64,000 nt of DNA. It comes from Columbia Basin potato purple top phytoplasma. GTDB lineage: Bacteria > Bacillota_I > Bacilli_A > Acholeplasmatales > Acholeplasmataceae. The stretch spans positions 1 through 64,000 of the forward strand of contig NZ_JANHJP010000002.1 of assembly GCF_028595955.1 (NCBI RefSeq), given 5' to 3'. Position 1 is the first letter of the stretch. Each line of letters begins with the position of its first letter. This document shows positions 44,512 to 56,553 of the stretch, one piece after another. The translations under genes and the position numbers were made by a program. The notes under the pieces are model-generated. The model was given only the letters and a program-made list of their open reading frames with translations, was not told the DNA's origin and did not search any database.

Positions 44512-47322
44512 TTAAGAATAATTTAATTTTAATTTATTAAATAAATCAACTAAATGAATAAAAAGAAATATGGTTATAATAATGAATGTACAAGAAAAAA
44601 TGAGAGAGAAACTTTCTTTTAATTTACCTTTTTGAAGTAAATTTACAATATCTATATTTTTGAATAAAGATACTTTATTAAAATTTATTAAAACATCATC
44701 ATCTAAATTTGTTTCTTTAATATCTTTGTTCACTCCTATAAAATGACCTTCATTGTCGAAATATAAAAAATTTAATTTAGGATTAGCAGTTTTATTTTTT
44801 TGATTTAAATTAAAGACAGAGTCGCAAAGAAAAAAATCTTGTGTTTTATAACTTACGACACCTTTAAACATTTGTGGAAAATAATCATTATTATTATTTA
44901 TTAGAAAAAAGACTTCTTCTCCTAAATTTAAATTTTGAACATCCCTAGTCGGAACAATATCATAATGATTAGAAGATTCAAAATTTAATAAAAGTAAATT
45001 ATTGTTATCAAATAAAAAACTTTTTATTTCTCCTTTTTCTTTTTTGTAATTTTCATCATAAAAAGTAGTTATTTCAACTTCATTGGAAAAAATATTTTTG
45101 ATTGATTCTATTATTGAAATGAATTTATTATTATAATGTGTATAAGTAGATAAAACAAAATATAAAAAACGATCATGGGATAAAGCTTTTTTTTGAAAAA
45201 TAATGCCATTACCACTAATTATTTCGTTTTTTTTCCAAATAATTAAAGAATTTTTTATTTTTTGCAAATTCATAACATTATGTTTTTGATTTATTATATT
45301 ATTCTCGTTATTTGTTTTATGAGGATAAGTTAATTCTAAAGATAAAAAAGGTTCTTGACTATTATGAAAACGAATATTATTAATGTTATAAAATTTAAAT
45401 TCACTTAGATTTTTTTGATTCTTTTTTTGAAAAATAATTTCGTTTTTGTTTTCATTGTATATTATTTTAATTTTTTCTTCCTTTGGGTTTAAATAAAATA
45501 TTTCTTCTTGCTTATGAAAAATAATAATTAATTTAATATTTAATTTAATGTCTTTTTCTTCTTTTATTAAATGGGAACTAATGGATTTTGTGTTTGTGTT
45601 TTTAAAATAATTTAATAATTCTTGAATCGAGATAGTAATATTATTTTTAGTTTGGCCTGGTAAAATTTTTGTTTCTGAAAAAGGAAGAAAAGAATTTAAT
45701 TCATTTTTTAAATAATCAAAATTTTCGGATGATATTTGAAAAAATTTTGTAATTGGATTTTTTTTATGTAATTTGATGATTTTATTGCATATTTGTTTTA
45801 TATGTTCAATATTTATACATTGAGATATCTTATCTGGTACATCGTTAGCATCAGTCAGAACACTTTTATTCATTCCTATAATTTCGCCATCAATATTAAA
45901 TACAGGTCCTCCACTATTACCATTATCAATTTGAATATCAAAAGCAATTTCTTTTTCATTAAAATAAACAATATTGCCTTTTTTTAATAAATTAAATTCT
46001 AAATAAGATTTTTCATTAGATGATGAATCCATTTTTGAAAAATAATTTTTTAAATCATCAAAAGTTAATTTTTGAGCTTGAATGTGAGACATCTGGGAAC
46101 CCATACTATAAACAGTTTCTCCTTGAACGACATTGATTTTTTTAGGAGGTAAAACTTTTTTTATAATTGTTTGGATTTCTTGAAATTTGTTTGGGTCTTT
46201 ATCTTGAAAAGTTAAAATAGCGATATCATCATATGAATCATTATTATTTATAAAACCTAATAATTCTCCTTTTGAATGGAAATAAATATTTAAAAGTTCA
46301 ATTTGAATTGAAGGATTTTTCATAATGATTTGTAAAACATGCCTATTAGTTAAAACATAATAATTATAGATAATGTCATTGTTTTTTTGTTTTATTTCTT
46401 CTGCAAAAAAAATAAAACCAGAACCTGCATTTAAAAAAATATTATTTAATGAAGAATTTACTTTAATTAAAAAAGTAATTTTATTTAGATTTAGTATATG
46501 TTTATTTATAGGATTATTTGTTTCGTCTAGTATTTCAGATGTTTTTGTGTTTAATATTTTGTTTTCTATTTGTTGTTTACAATAAGTAAATAATAAATAT
46601 TCTAAAATATAATTTACAGAAGTTTGTGGATTTTCTAAATTATATAATCCTAGAAAAAATCCTTCTTGATTTAAAAAAATTTTATATTTATTTTTTTGGA
46701 TATTTTCATCGAATTCAATGAAAAAATAATATTTATTTGGTGTATTTACATTTTTATTAGTAGATGATTTTAATTCATCTTGTATTTTTTTACATTGGGT
46801 GAAATAAAAAATAGAATTAGAGGTTATTATATGATTTATTTCGGCGTTAGGATCTTGATGTGGTAAAGAAATTCCTATAAATTCTCCTTTGGTATTGAAA
46901 AATATTTTATTATTTTTGCCTTTTATAGAAATAGGTAAATAATCAGTATCAGTTAAATTATAGTTTGCGCTAATTATTCCTTCTTGAAAAGGTTTAATAT
47001 TAGATAGAGTATTTAAAGTAAAAGCATAAACTATATCTCCTTTATTAAACTTATGAGGTTTTATAACAAAAGATGGTTTTTCTTGAGATACATCGAAAAT
47101 ATTTTGAATTTTTTTTTGCACTTCTTCTAATATTTTATTTTTTTCTTTTAAATCTTTATCTGTTATTTGAAGTGTAATTTGATTTTTTTTATAATCGTTT
47201 TGAATAATTTGATTTTGGTTAAATAAATATTTATAATAAAATAATAAGATAATAAAAAAAGATAATAGGGATAATTTTATATTTTTTATAAAAAATAAAT
47301 ATATATTATTTATTTTTTTCAA
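44512..47322 (-). CDS. Membrane-tethered multi-module trypsin-like serine protease
   Basis: A 936-residue protein with a membrane helix at each end (about 16-33 and 905-925), so the large middle part should face outside. A trypsin/HtrA-like module at about 295-500 has the full triad: His328 in VLTNRHV, Asp366 in DDIAIL, and Ser470 in DNGNSGGP. Before it (about 90-250) and after it (about 700-870) lie copies of the same fold without the triad. FNxxGExIG after Ser470 is matched by FNTKGEFIG at 142-150 and FDNEGHFIG at 855-863. No PDZ domain is seen. The only possible start is TTG 47322, with no clear binding site. It is divergent from hrcA. Confidence 0.8.
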   Translation of the reverse strand: MKKINNIYLFFIKNIKLSLLSFFIILLFYYKYLFNQNQIIQNDYKKNQITLQITDKDLKEKNKILEEVQKKIQNIFDVSQEKPSFVIKPHKFNKGDIVYAFTLNTLSNIKPFQEGIISANYNLTDTDYLPISIKGKNNKIFFNTKGEFIGISLPHQDPNAEINHIITSNSIFYFTQCKKIQDELKSSTNKNVNTPNKYYFFIEFDENIQKNKYKIFLNQEGFFLGLYNLENPQTSVNYILEYLLFTYCKQQIENKILNTKTSEILDETNNPINKHILNLNKITFLIKVNSSLNNIFLNAGSGFIFFAEEIKQKNNDIIYNYYVLTNRHVLQIIMKNPSIQIELLNIYFHSKGELLGFINNNDSYDDIAILTFQDKDPNKFQEIQTIIKKVLPPKKINVVQGETVYSMGSQMSHIQAQKLTFDDLKNYFSKMDSSSNEKSYLEFNLLKKGNIVYFNEKEIAFDIQIDNGNSGGPVFNIDGEIIGMNKSVLTDANDVPDKISQCINIEHIKQICNKIIKLHKKNPITKFFQISSENFDYLKNELNSFLPFSETKILPGQTKNNITISIQELLNYFKNTNTKSISSHLIKEEKDIKLNIKLIIIFHKQEEIFYLNPKEEKIKIIYNENKNEIIFQKKNQKNLSEFKFYNINNIRFHNSQEPFLSLELTYPHKTNNENNIINQKHNVMNLQKIKNSLIIWKKNEIISGNGIIFQKKALSHDRFLYFVLSTYTHYNNKFISIIESIKNIFSNEVEITTFYDENYKKEKGEIKSFLFDNNNLLLLNFESSNHYDIVPTRDVQNLNLGEEVFFLINNNNDYFPQMFKGVVSYKTQDFFLCDSVFNLNQKNKTANPKLNFLYFDNEGHFIGVNKDIKETNLDDDVLINFNKVSLFKNIDIVNLLQKGKLKESFSLIFSCTFIIITIFLFIHLVDLFNKLKLNYS

Positions 47323-47570
47323 GTTATTTTTTTATTCCAATTTCTAATCGAGTTATATTTAAATTTTTTTTAATTTTTAAGAATATTTTTGCCATTTAGA
47401 TAGATTTTTTATAAATTAATATTTTGCGAAATTATAATTTTGATGTTGAATATGATAAATAGAAATGATAATTTATAGCTTTTATAATCTAAAAAAAATA
47501 TTCTGCTTATTAATGATATATTAATTCAAACTACTTTTATATTTTTTTTATATAATATTTCATTTTGATA

Positions 47571-47599
47571 TTGACATTTGTAAAAAAAAATAATAGAAT
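47571..47599 (+). promoter_or_regulatory. Promoter of the hrcA-grpE-dnaK-dnaJ operon
   Basis: TTGACA at 47571-47576 and TAGAAT at 47594-47599 have the ideal 17-base spacing. The CIRCE operator begins five bases after the -10 box, covering the expected transcription start. Confidence 0.85.
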
Positions 47600-47603
47600 A
47601 GTA

Positions 47604-47630
47604 TTAGCAGTCATTATGTTAGATTGCTAA
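47604..47630 (+). promoter_or_regulatory. CIRCE operator, HrcA binding site
   Basis: TTAGCAGTC, nine bases, GATTGCTAA. The canonical element is TTAGCACTC-N9-GAGTGCTAA, so each arm differs at one position near the centre. The placement over the start site and in front of hrcA itself makes autoregulated heat-shock control very likely. Confidence 0.88.
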
Positions 47631-47663
47631 TTTAAATACTCAATAAACACTAGGGGTGCAAAA

Positions 47664-48695
47664 TTGCTTTCGAATCGAGAGAGATTAATTTTAAAAGCTG
47701 TTGTTGAAAATTATTCTAAAGAAAAAAAACCCATAGGCTCTGAATTATTATCTAAAATACCTTATTTAAATTTTTCTAGTGCTACTATTCGTCATGATAT
47801 GATGCAATTAGATAAAAAAGGTTATTTAAAAAAAACTCATAAATCAAGTGGCAGAATCCCTTCTTTAAAAGGTTATATTTTTTATCTTAATAATTTGATA
47901 ACTCGTAAACAAGAAAATATGGAAATTTTATCTTTATTAGATAAAATAATTCAAAAAAAAGATTTAAATAAAGAAAAAATTATTCAAGAAGTTTTAAAAT
48001 TATTATGTAATTTAACTAACCATGCGATTATTAATGTAAAACCTGATATTTTAAAAACTAGTAAAATTAAAAAGATTGATTTAGTTTTAGTTAATGAAGA
48101 ACAAGCTATTATTTTTATAATTACAAATAAAGGTAATTTACAACATAAAAATATATTTTCAGATGAGTATCAAAATTTCAAAATTGATGAATTCAAAAAA
48201 ATTATTGATATTTTGAATAATTTATTAGTTGATAAATATTTAAATGAAGCTGTTCAAATTATTCAAAGCGATCTGTTTAAAATTAAAATTAAAAGATATA
48301 TTCAATATCAAGAACAATTGATACAATTTTTTTTGGATGCTTTTCGTAATTTTTTAAATAACAGCACTTCTTTTTATGGTGTTTCTAAGTTTTTAACTTC
48401 TTATGAAGAACAAGATGAAACTATTAAAGATATTTATGAAATTTTTAATAAAAACGGAAATTTAAGTAATTTTTTTTGTGAATCAAAAGAAGTTATTTGT
48501 AAATTAGCTAATCAAATTAGTTTAATACCTTATAAAAAATTTATTTTTATTTCTATTCCTTATTATATTAATGAAAATGAAAAAGGTTTTATAGCTATTG
48601 TAAGTTCTCATATAATTAAATATCAAGAAATTATACCTATTTTAGAATATTTATCCGCTCATATATCTCATTTATATGAAAAAAATAAAATTTGA
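47664..48695 (+). CDS. hrcA: Heat-inducible transcription repressor HrcA
   Basis: HrcA represses the chaperone operon by binding CIRCE and depends on GroEL in other Firmicutes. The 343-residue protein has the N-terminal winged helix (LSNRERLILKAVVENY, SSATIRHDMMQLDKKGYLKKTHKSSGRIPSLKGY) and the GAF-like dimerisation part. The start is TTG 47664, supported by AGGGGTG six bases upstream and by the family N terminus. It is the first gene of the operon and lies 34 bases after the CIRCE element. Confidence 0.95.
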   Translation: MLSNRERLILKAVVENYSKEKKPIGSELLSKIPYLNFSSATIRHDMMQLDKKGYLKKTHKSSGRIPSLKGYIFYLNNLITRKQENMEILSLLDKIIQKKDLNKEKIIQEVLKLLCNLTNHAIINVKPDILKTSKIKKIDLVLVNEEQAIIFIITNKGNLQHKNIFSDEYQNFKIDEFKKIIDILNNLLVDKYLNEAVQIIQSDLFKIKIKRYIQYQEQLIQFFLDAFRNFLNNSTSFYGVSKFLTSYEEQDETIKDIYEIFNKNGNLSNFFCESKEVICKLANQISLIPYKKFIFISIPYYINENEKGFIAIVSSHIIKYQEIIPILEYLSAHISHLYEKNKI

Positions 48696-48738
48696 ATTAT
48701 AATTTTTTATATAAATTTATGAAGGAGTTCATTGGAAT

Positions 48739-51289
<2,551 letters not shown>

Positions 51290-51308
51290 TTTTCTTTTTA
51301 ACGAAATA

Positions 51309-51348
51309 GAAACCAAAAAAAGAGATTTATCTTTTTTTGGTTTCTTTA
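51309..51348 (+). terminator. Hairpin terminator between dnaK and dnaJ
   Basis: A perfect 15-pair stem (51309-51323 with 51330-51344) and 6-base loop, followed by TTTATT. It probably reduces read-through so that less DnaJ than DnaK is made. Confidence 0.7.
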
Positions 51349-51390
51349 TTAAAAGAATAAAAGTTAATATAAAGCTAGAGGAGTTTTATT

Positions 51391-52497
51391 ATGAAAAAGG
51401 ATTATTATGATGTTTTACAAGTTTCACGTAATGCTAGCGAAGAAGAAATTAAATCTTCTTATAGAAAACTTGTAAAAAAATATCACCCAGATGTTTCTAA
51501 AGAATCTAATGCTGCTGAAAAATTTAAAGAAGTTCAAGAAGCTTATCAAGTTTTAAGTAATCCTCAAAAAAGAAGTGATTATGATAATTTTGGGCATCAA
51601 GATTATAATGATTTTGGTAATCAAGGTTTTAGTCAAGGATTTAGTAGTCAAGGTTTTAGCGGTATCAATGATATTTTTGAAACTTTTTTTGGCGAAAAAC
51701 AAACTAAAAATACTAATAATAAGTATAAAACTCAAGATAAATATGTAGAATATGTTATTGATTTTTTAGATGCTTGTTTAGGCGCTGAAAAAGAAATTAA
51801 AATTGAATTTGAAGAAGATTGTCATCAATGTAATGGTACGGGCGCTCAAAGCCCCACAGATATTCAAATTTGTTATCATTGTCAAGGCACAGGATATATT
51901 ACTAAATATCAAAGAACTTTTTTAGGTAATATTGCTACAAAACAGTTATGTTCTTACTGTAGAGGCCAAGGTAAAACTATTCATAAGAAATGTTCTTTAT
52001 GTAAAGGTTTACAAAGAGTTTCAAATGTTAAAAAAGTAAAAATTTCCGTTCCTGCAGGAATTGAAGACGGAATGACGATGCAACTTGACAAACAAGGCAA
52101 TGGAGGGCATTTAAATACTAGAAATAGTGATTTATACATAACTTTTAAAGTTAGACCTCATGATATTTTTCAAAGAGAGAAGCAAAATATTATTTCAACT
52201 ATTTGGATCGATTTTTATGATGCTATTTTAGGTAAGGAATTGAATATACCTACTATTTATGGCGAAGTTGAATTAAAAATACCAGAAGGTACACAAACTC
52301 ATACTAAATTCAAATTAAAAAACAAAGGCGTTCCTTATTTAAATACTTCTTATCGTAAAGGAGATCACTATGTTATTGTTAAAGTAAAAACTCCTACTCA
52401 ATTATCTAGTCATCAAAAAAAACTTATTCAAGAAATTAAAGAATTAGATTTATTTAAAGAAAATACTAAAAAAAATAAATCTTGGGGCTTTTTTTAA
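51391..52497 (+). CDS. dnaJ: Co-chaperone DnaJ (Hsp40)
   Basis: It delivers substrates to DnaK and stimulates its ATPase. The 368-residue protein has the J domain with KYHPDVSKE, the Gly/Phe-rich linker ([17 protein letters not shown]), four zinc-binding CxxC repeats (CHQC, CYHC, CSYC, CSLC), then the two beta domains and a short C terminus. AGAGGAG precedes the ATG. It completes the CIRCE-controlled operon. Confidence 0.97.
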   Translation: MKKDYYDVLQVSRNASEEEIKSSYRKLVKKYHPDVSKESNAAEKFKEVQEAYQVLSNPQKRSDYDNFGHQDYNDFGNQGFSQGFSSQGFSGINDIFETFFGEKQTKNTNNKYKTQDKYVEYVIDFLDACLGAEKEIKIEFEEDCHQCNGTGAQSPTDIQICYHCQGTGYITKYQRTFLGNIATKQLCSYCRGQGKTIHKKCSLCKGLQRVSNVKKVKISVPAGIEDGMTMQLDKQGNGGHLNTRNSDLYITFKVRPHDIFQREKQNIISTIWIDFYDAILGKELNIPTIYGEVELKIPEGTQTHTKFKLKNKGVPYLNTSYRKGDHYVIVKVKTPTQLSSHQKKLIQEIKELDLFKENTKKNKSWGFF

Positions 52498-52537
52498 TTT
52501 TTTTAAAAAGATTATTTTTGTTTTTTGGAAAAAAAAT

Positions 52538-52580
52538 TTTTGAAAAAGAAAATTATCTTTCTTTTTCAAAATTATTTTTT
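52538..52580 (+). terminator. Terminator of the chaperone operon
   Basis: A 14-pair stem (52538-52551 with 52558-52571) is followed by a T-rich stretch. It lies 40 bases after the dnaJ stop and directly before the lplA leader. Confidence 0.7.
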
Positions 52581-52606
52581 TGAATAAAAAAGGAGTAAAG
52601 AAAAAA

Positions 52607-53596
52607 ATGATTTTAGTTAAGCATAATAGGACTAATGATTTAAAACCTTACTTTTATTTTGCTCTTGAAGAATATATTTTAAATAATCTTTTGAAGGAAA
52701 ATAAAATATTTTTTTTTCAATGGCAAATTAAAGGTATAGTTTTAGGCAAGAATCAAATTATCGAAAACGAAATTAATTTAGATTTTGTGCGTAAAAATAA
52801 AATTGATTTTTTTCGTAGACCAACAGGAGGAGGGTGCGTTTATAATGATCCTCAAACTCCTCTTTTTAGTATTATTGTTTCTTGTAGAGTCCAAGATTTT
52901 ACTTTTAAGCCATATTTAATTAAAATTATTGAAGTTTTTAAAAATTTAGGGGTTAATTTATATTTAAGCGGAAGAAATGATATTATGTTAAATGGTAAAA
53001 AAGTATCAGGTAACGCTTTTATGAAAAATCAAAATGGAATGATTATACATGGTACTTTTCTTTACGATTGTGATATAAATACTATGGTGAGATGTATTAC
53101 TCCTGATAATGAGAAATTAATTTCTAAAGGTATTTCAAGTGTTTCTGCAAGAGTAGATAATTTAAAACAATATTTAAACGGAATGACTCAAACAGAATTA
53201 ATGACTTATTTAAATAATTCTTTAACAAATGAACAATATAGTTTAACTTCTGATGAAATATTAAAAATAGAAAAAATGGCTCAAAAATATTCTTCTAAAG
53301 AATGGATTTTTCAAGAACATCCTCAATATAATAAAAAATTAAAAAAAAGATTTGATTGGGGCAATTTAGAAATTTTTTTATCTTTGGATAAAGGACAAAT
53401 AACAGAAATAAATCTAAAAGGAGATTTCTTTCATAAAGAAGATAATTTAGAAGAATTTTTAAGTAAATTTATAAATGTTTCTTATAATAAAGAAAGCATA
53501 AGACAAATTTTGAAAAATATTGATATCCAAAATTATATTTTGAACGCTTCTAATAAGGATTTTTTATCTGTTTTAGAAGAAGATATGTTTTATTGA
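52607..53596 (+). CDS. lplA: Lipoate-protein ligase A
   Basis: It attaches scavenged lipoate to the E2 or H subunits of dehydrogenase complexes. The protein is about 329 residues. The N-terminal catalytic domain shows RRPTGGGCVYNDPQTPLFSI and the Lys of GKKVSGNAF, which contacts the lipoyl-AMP. The C-terminal accessory domain is present. ATG 52607 has AGGAG 11 bases upstream; an in-frame TTG at 52580 would begin before that site and is rejected. It implies lipoate import from the host. Confidence 0.93.
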   Translation: MILVKHNRTNDLKPYFYFALEEYILNNLLKENKIFFFQWQIKGIVLGKNQIIENEINLDFVRKNKIDFFRRPTGGGCVYNDPQTPLFSIIVSCRVQDFTFKPYLIKIIEVFKNLGVNLYLSGRNDIMLNGKKVSGNAFMKNQNGMIIHGTFLYDCDINTMVRCITPDNEKLISKGISSVSARVDNLKQYLNGMTQTELMTYLNNSLTNEQYSLTSDEILKIEKMAQKYSSKEWIFQEHPQYNKKLKKRFDWGNLEIFLSLDKGQITEINLKGDFFHKEDNLEEFLSKFINVSYNKESIRQILKNIDIQNYILNASNKDFLSVLEEDMFY

Positions 53597-53613
53597 TGTA
53601 TTTTTTTCATATA

Positions 53614-53672
53614 ATAATACTTAAAAAAATATTGAAATAAAAATAATTTTTTTTAAGTATTATGTTACAATA
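53614..53672 (+). promoter_or_regulatory. Stem-loop followed by an extended -10-like box
   Basis: A 16-pair stem (53614-53629 with 53648-53663) closes lplA but has no T tract. TGTTACAAT, one base from the extended -10 consensus, begins at the base of the stem and could drive the ABC-FtsX gene. Confidence 0.4.
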
Positions 53673-53748
53673 AAAAAGATATATAAAGTTTTTTATGTTT
53701 AATTTGTTTATATTAGAAAATAGGAGAAAAGTATAATTAGGGTTAATC

Positions 53749-55401
53749 ATGTTTAAAATAGTTAATTTGAGTAAAAGATATATAACAAAAAAAAAATTTA
53801 TTACTCATGCTTTAAAAAATATTTCTTTGACCTTACCTGATAAAGGTATGTGTTTTATTTTAGGCAAGTCTGGTTCAGGTAAATCAACTTTTTTAAATCT
53901 TTTAACTGGTTTAGATAAAGTTGATTATGGTTTTATCGAAACAAACGGAATTAATATTAGTAATTTATCCCAAAAATTATTAGATAATTATAGAAATGGT
54001 ATGATTGGTTTTATTTTCCAAGAATTTAATCTTTTAGAAGATATGCATGTATTGGATAATATTTCTTTATCTTTGAAATTACAAAGCAAAAAAGTAGATA
54101 TTGATTTAGTTAGTTATTTTTTGAAAAAAGTTAATTTAGATGATTCTTTTTTATATAGAAACATTAATGAATTATCAGGAGGTCAAAAACAAAGAATTGC
54201 AATAGCTCGTGCTTTGATTAAAAATCCTCATGTTATTGTTGCTGATGAGCCCACTGGTAATCTTGATCACGAAAGTAGTCGAATTATTTTTGATTTATTA
54301 AAAGAGTTATCTTTGGAAAAATTAGTTATTATAGTATCTCATGATAAATTAAATGCTTATCAATATGGAGATCGTATAATAGAATTAGATAATGGATTAA
54401 TTCATTCTGATATTACTCGAAAAGAAAAAAGTACAACAGAAGAAGAAGAATTAAAGGAAGGCCAAGTATTAACGGCTGATATGATTAAAAAATTAACTCA
54501 AAAAAAGACTTTTGATGATAATAATTTTATAACTACAGATGAAAGCAAAATTTTACGAGGACAACAAAAATTTTATTCTCATTCTATCGGTTTACCTTTT
54601 TCTTTTATTTTAAGTAATGCTTTAAAAAGTTTCCAAAATAAGAAGCCTTTGTTATATTTTTCTATAGTTTTAACTGGCTTTTTTACAATTTTATTAAGCA
54701 TAATAATGGGTTTATATGTTATCCCTTATAAATATTTTGAAGTTCCAAGTTTAATTAAACATATTAATACATTATTGGAGCAATCGAAATATTATCCATT
54801 CGAATTAGCAGAAGGTTTCGAAAAAGTTGAATTATTTCTAGGTTTTGTTACAAGTTTTCGATTTTATTTTGGGTTTTTATTAATTCCTTGTGTAATTAAT
54901 TTTTTATATTTTAACATGAGCGCTAAATTACAAAGTAAAAAAATAGGTATTTTAAGGGCTTTAGGTTCTAATGGTCAAAATATTGCTAAAATTTTTTTTG
55001 CTGAAGGTTTTTTATTCGTTATAATTCAAGTGTTTTCAATCTTTTGTTTAAGCTCATTTCTATTGCTGTTGCTTAAATCTTCAGGTTATAATTTCATATT
55101 TTCTGAAATTTCAATAATGAAATCTTCAGATATTAAGTCTGTCACATTATCAGCAAAAACATTACGTCATTTGAAAGAAGTTGATTGGTTCAATATAACG
55201 GGAGGATGGGATATAAATCCATTCATTGCAGTTTATATGTATATTTTCTTACCTTTTATGGCTTTCAGTCCTTTAGTTAGATTTTCTTTTTTGATTTTTG
55301 TAGCATTTATTTATAATTTGATTATTTCTATTTTAGTTATTTTACCTATTGTTTTGCGTTGGGCTTATAAAAAACCTATCAATATTATTAATAATAAATA
55401 A
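53749..55401 (+). CDS. ABC transporter with fused ATPase and FtsX-type permease
   Basis: A 550-residue fusion. The N-terminal ATPase (about 1-225) of the LolD/MacB class has LGKSGSGKST, NELSGGQKQR, VIVADEPTGNLD and the switch His in IVSHDK. An acidic linker (STTEEEELKEG) leads to a membrane part with about four helices, an FtsX-type domain around KLQSKKIGILRALGSNGQNIAKIFFAEG. The first two helices enclose only about 45-50 residues. Members often act in lipoprotein or peptide export or mechanotransmission rather than uptake. The substrate is not deducible. Confidence 0.82.
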   Translation: MFKIVNLSKRYITKKKFITHALKNISLTLPDKGMCFILGKSGSGKSTFLNLLTGLDKVDYGFIETNGINISNLSQKLLDNYRNGMIGFIFQEFNLLEDMHVLDNISLSLKLQSKKVDIDLVSYFLKKVNLDDSFLYRNINELSGGQKQRIAIARALIKNPHVIVADEPTGNLDHESSRIIFDLLKELSLEKLVIIVSHDKLNAYQYGDRIIELDNGLIHSDITRKEKSTTEEEELKEGQVLTADMIKKLTQKKTFDDNNFITTDESKILRGQQKFYSHSIGLPFSFILSNALKSFQNKKPLLYFSIVLTGFFTILLSIIMGLYVIPYKYFEVPSLIKHINTLLEQSKYYPFELAEGFEKVELFLGFVTSFRFYFGFLLIPCVINFLYFNMSAKLQSKKIGILRALGSNGQNIAKIFFAEGFLFVIIQVFSIFCLSSFLLLLLKSSGYNFIFSEISIMKSSDIKSVTLSAKTLRHLKEVDWFNITGGWDINPFIAVYMYIFLPFMAFSPLVRFSFLIFVAFIYNLIISILVILPIVLRWAYKKPINIINNK

Positions 55402-55424
55402 TAATGAAAATAAAGATTAATCTG

Positions 55425-55465
55425 AAAAAAAGATCATAATTCTAATTATGATCTTTTTTTATTTT
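55425..55465. terminator. Bidirectional terminator between convergent genes
   Basis: A perfect 17-pair stem (55425-55441 with 55444-55460) with A7 at its left base and T7 at its right base. It can end both the ABC-FtsX transcript (plus) and the nitroreductase transcript (minus). Confidence 0.8.
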
Positions 55466-55523
55466 TGTAAATACTTTTTTTAATTAAATAGATATAAAAA
55501 AATTTATTTTGAATATATTATTT

Positions 55524-56126
55524 TTATAAAAAAGATATTAATTCATTAGGTTTTAGCTTAATTTTTTTTTCTTTTTTTATAATTTTTTTTTCAGTTTTGC
55601 CTACGGCAATTAAAATGATTGGAGCATAATTATTAGGTATTTGGAAGAGATCATTAATTTTTTCAAAAAGACAACCTCCCATAAAACACGAATTATATCC
55701 TAAATTTTGCATTGTTAAAACTAAATTTAAAGAAATAATGCCGCATTCCAAAAAAATTTCATTTTGTAATTTTTGAGTATTCATTTGATTATAATGGTTT
55801 TTTATTTTTTGAATGATAATATCTTTTGTTTCGTTATCTATTTCTTTATTTAAATATTTTTGATTATAAATGTATTGACTTGAATTTTTTTTATTTAAGT
55901 CACCGCATACTAAAACTATAGCAGAACTAGTTTCTAATTGTATTGCATTCCCTTGTAAAATTGTTTTTAATTTGTTTTTATTTTGTTCACTTTCGATTAT
56001 AAAAAAACGCCAAGGTTGTAAATCAAAAGAAGAAGGGGTATAACGGATATCATCGAAAATTTTTAACCATTGTTCATGTGATATTTTATGATTTTTTTCA
56101 AATGTTCTAATTGTTTTAATATGCAT
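55524..56126 (-). CDS. Nitroreductase-family flavoprotein
   Basis: A 200-residue FMN-dependent oxidoreductase. RTFEKNHKISHEQW near the start and TPSSFDLQPWRFFII form the flavin-binding signature. LECGIISLNLVLTMQNLGYNSCFMGG is the conserved dimer-helix region and IILIAVGKTEKK the C-terminal strand. The family reduces nitro compounds, quinones or flavins with NAD(P)H. The physiological substrate is unknown. It is a single gene facing the ABC-FtsX gene. Confidence 0.87.
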   Translation of the reverse strand: MHIKTIRTFEKNHKISHEQWLKIFDDIRYTPSSFDLQPWRFFIIESEQNKNKLKTILQGNAIQLETSSAIVLVCGDLNKKNSSQYIYNQKYLNKEIDNETKDIIIQKIKNHYNQMNTQKLQNEIFLECGIISLNLVLTMQNLGYNSCFMGGCLFEKINDLFQIPNNYAPIILIAVGKTEKKIIKKEKKIKLKPNELISFL

Positions 56127-56246
56127 AAAAATATTTTCTTTCTTTTTGAAATTTTGAGTATATTGTTATATTAAAAAAAATTATCTATTTTAATATATAA
56201 AATTTGGTTGAGTTTAAAAAAAATTGTCTAATATTCCTTCAAATAC

Positions 56247-56296
56247 AAAATAAAATATAAAAAAATTATCAAAATAATTTTTTTATATTTTATTTT
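56247..56296 (-). terminator. 23-bp perfect hairpin downstream of tRNA-Ser
   Basis: Arms 56247-56269 and 56274-56296 are exact reverse complements around a CAAA loop and are made almost wholly of A and T. It lies 32 bases beyond the tRNA 3' end on the minus strand and probably ends that transcript, though the tail is not a clean T tract. Confidence 0.5.
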
Positions 56297-56328
56297 ATGA
56301 AAATGAAATTTTTATTTTTTTAAAAAAA

Positions 56329-56420
56329 TGGCGGAGTAGAAGGGATTCGAACCCTTGCACCAATATTTGGACTACGTCCTTAGCAGGGACGCCTCTTATA
56401 ACCTACTTGAGTACTACTCC
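56329..56420 (-). tRNA. tRNA-Ser, anticodon GCT
   Basis: Read on the minus strand, acceptor GGAGTAG pairs with CTACTCC. The anticodon loop is CTGCTAA with anticodon GCT, reading AGC/AGU. A long variable arm (about AGTCCAAATATTGGT), typical of serine tRNAs, and a T arm AAGGG/CCCTT around TTCGAAT complete it. The CCA end is encoded at 56331-56329. Confidence 0.95.
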
Positions 56421-56553
56421 TTTATTTGTAATTATAATACTATTCAATTATAATATAAATATTTAAAATATTTGAAATAAAGTAACTCGCCATTGTTAAA
56501 AAATATTTTTGTTATTAATTTGAATAATTGAATTTTGAAATTATTTTAGTTAA

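Larger units (their letters stand above)
47323..47663. other. Divergent intergenic region with the heat-shock promoter
   Basis: No gene is seen. Its right half holds the hrcA promoter and CIRCE operator, described separately. The left half is AT-rich and gives no strong promoter for the minus-strand protease gene. Confidence 0.55.
56127..56553. other. Region around tRNA-Ser
   Basis: Apart from tRNA-Ser and a long hairpin, both listed separately, nothing further is seen. Right of the tRNA the minus strand reads TATAAT boxes suitable as its promoter (near 56430-56440), with no clear -35 box. Confidence 0.5.
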
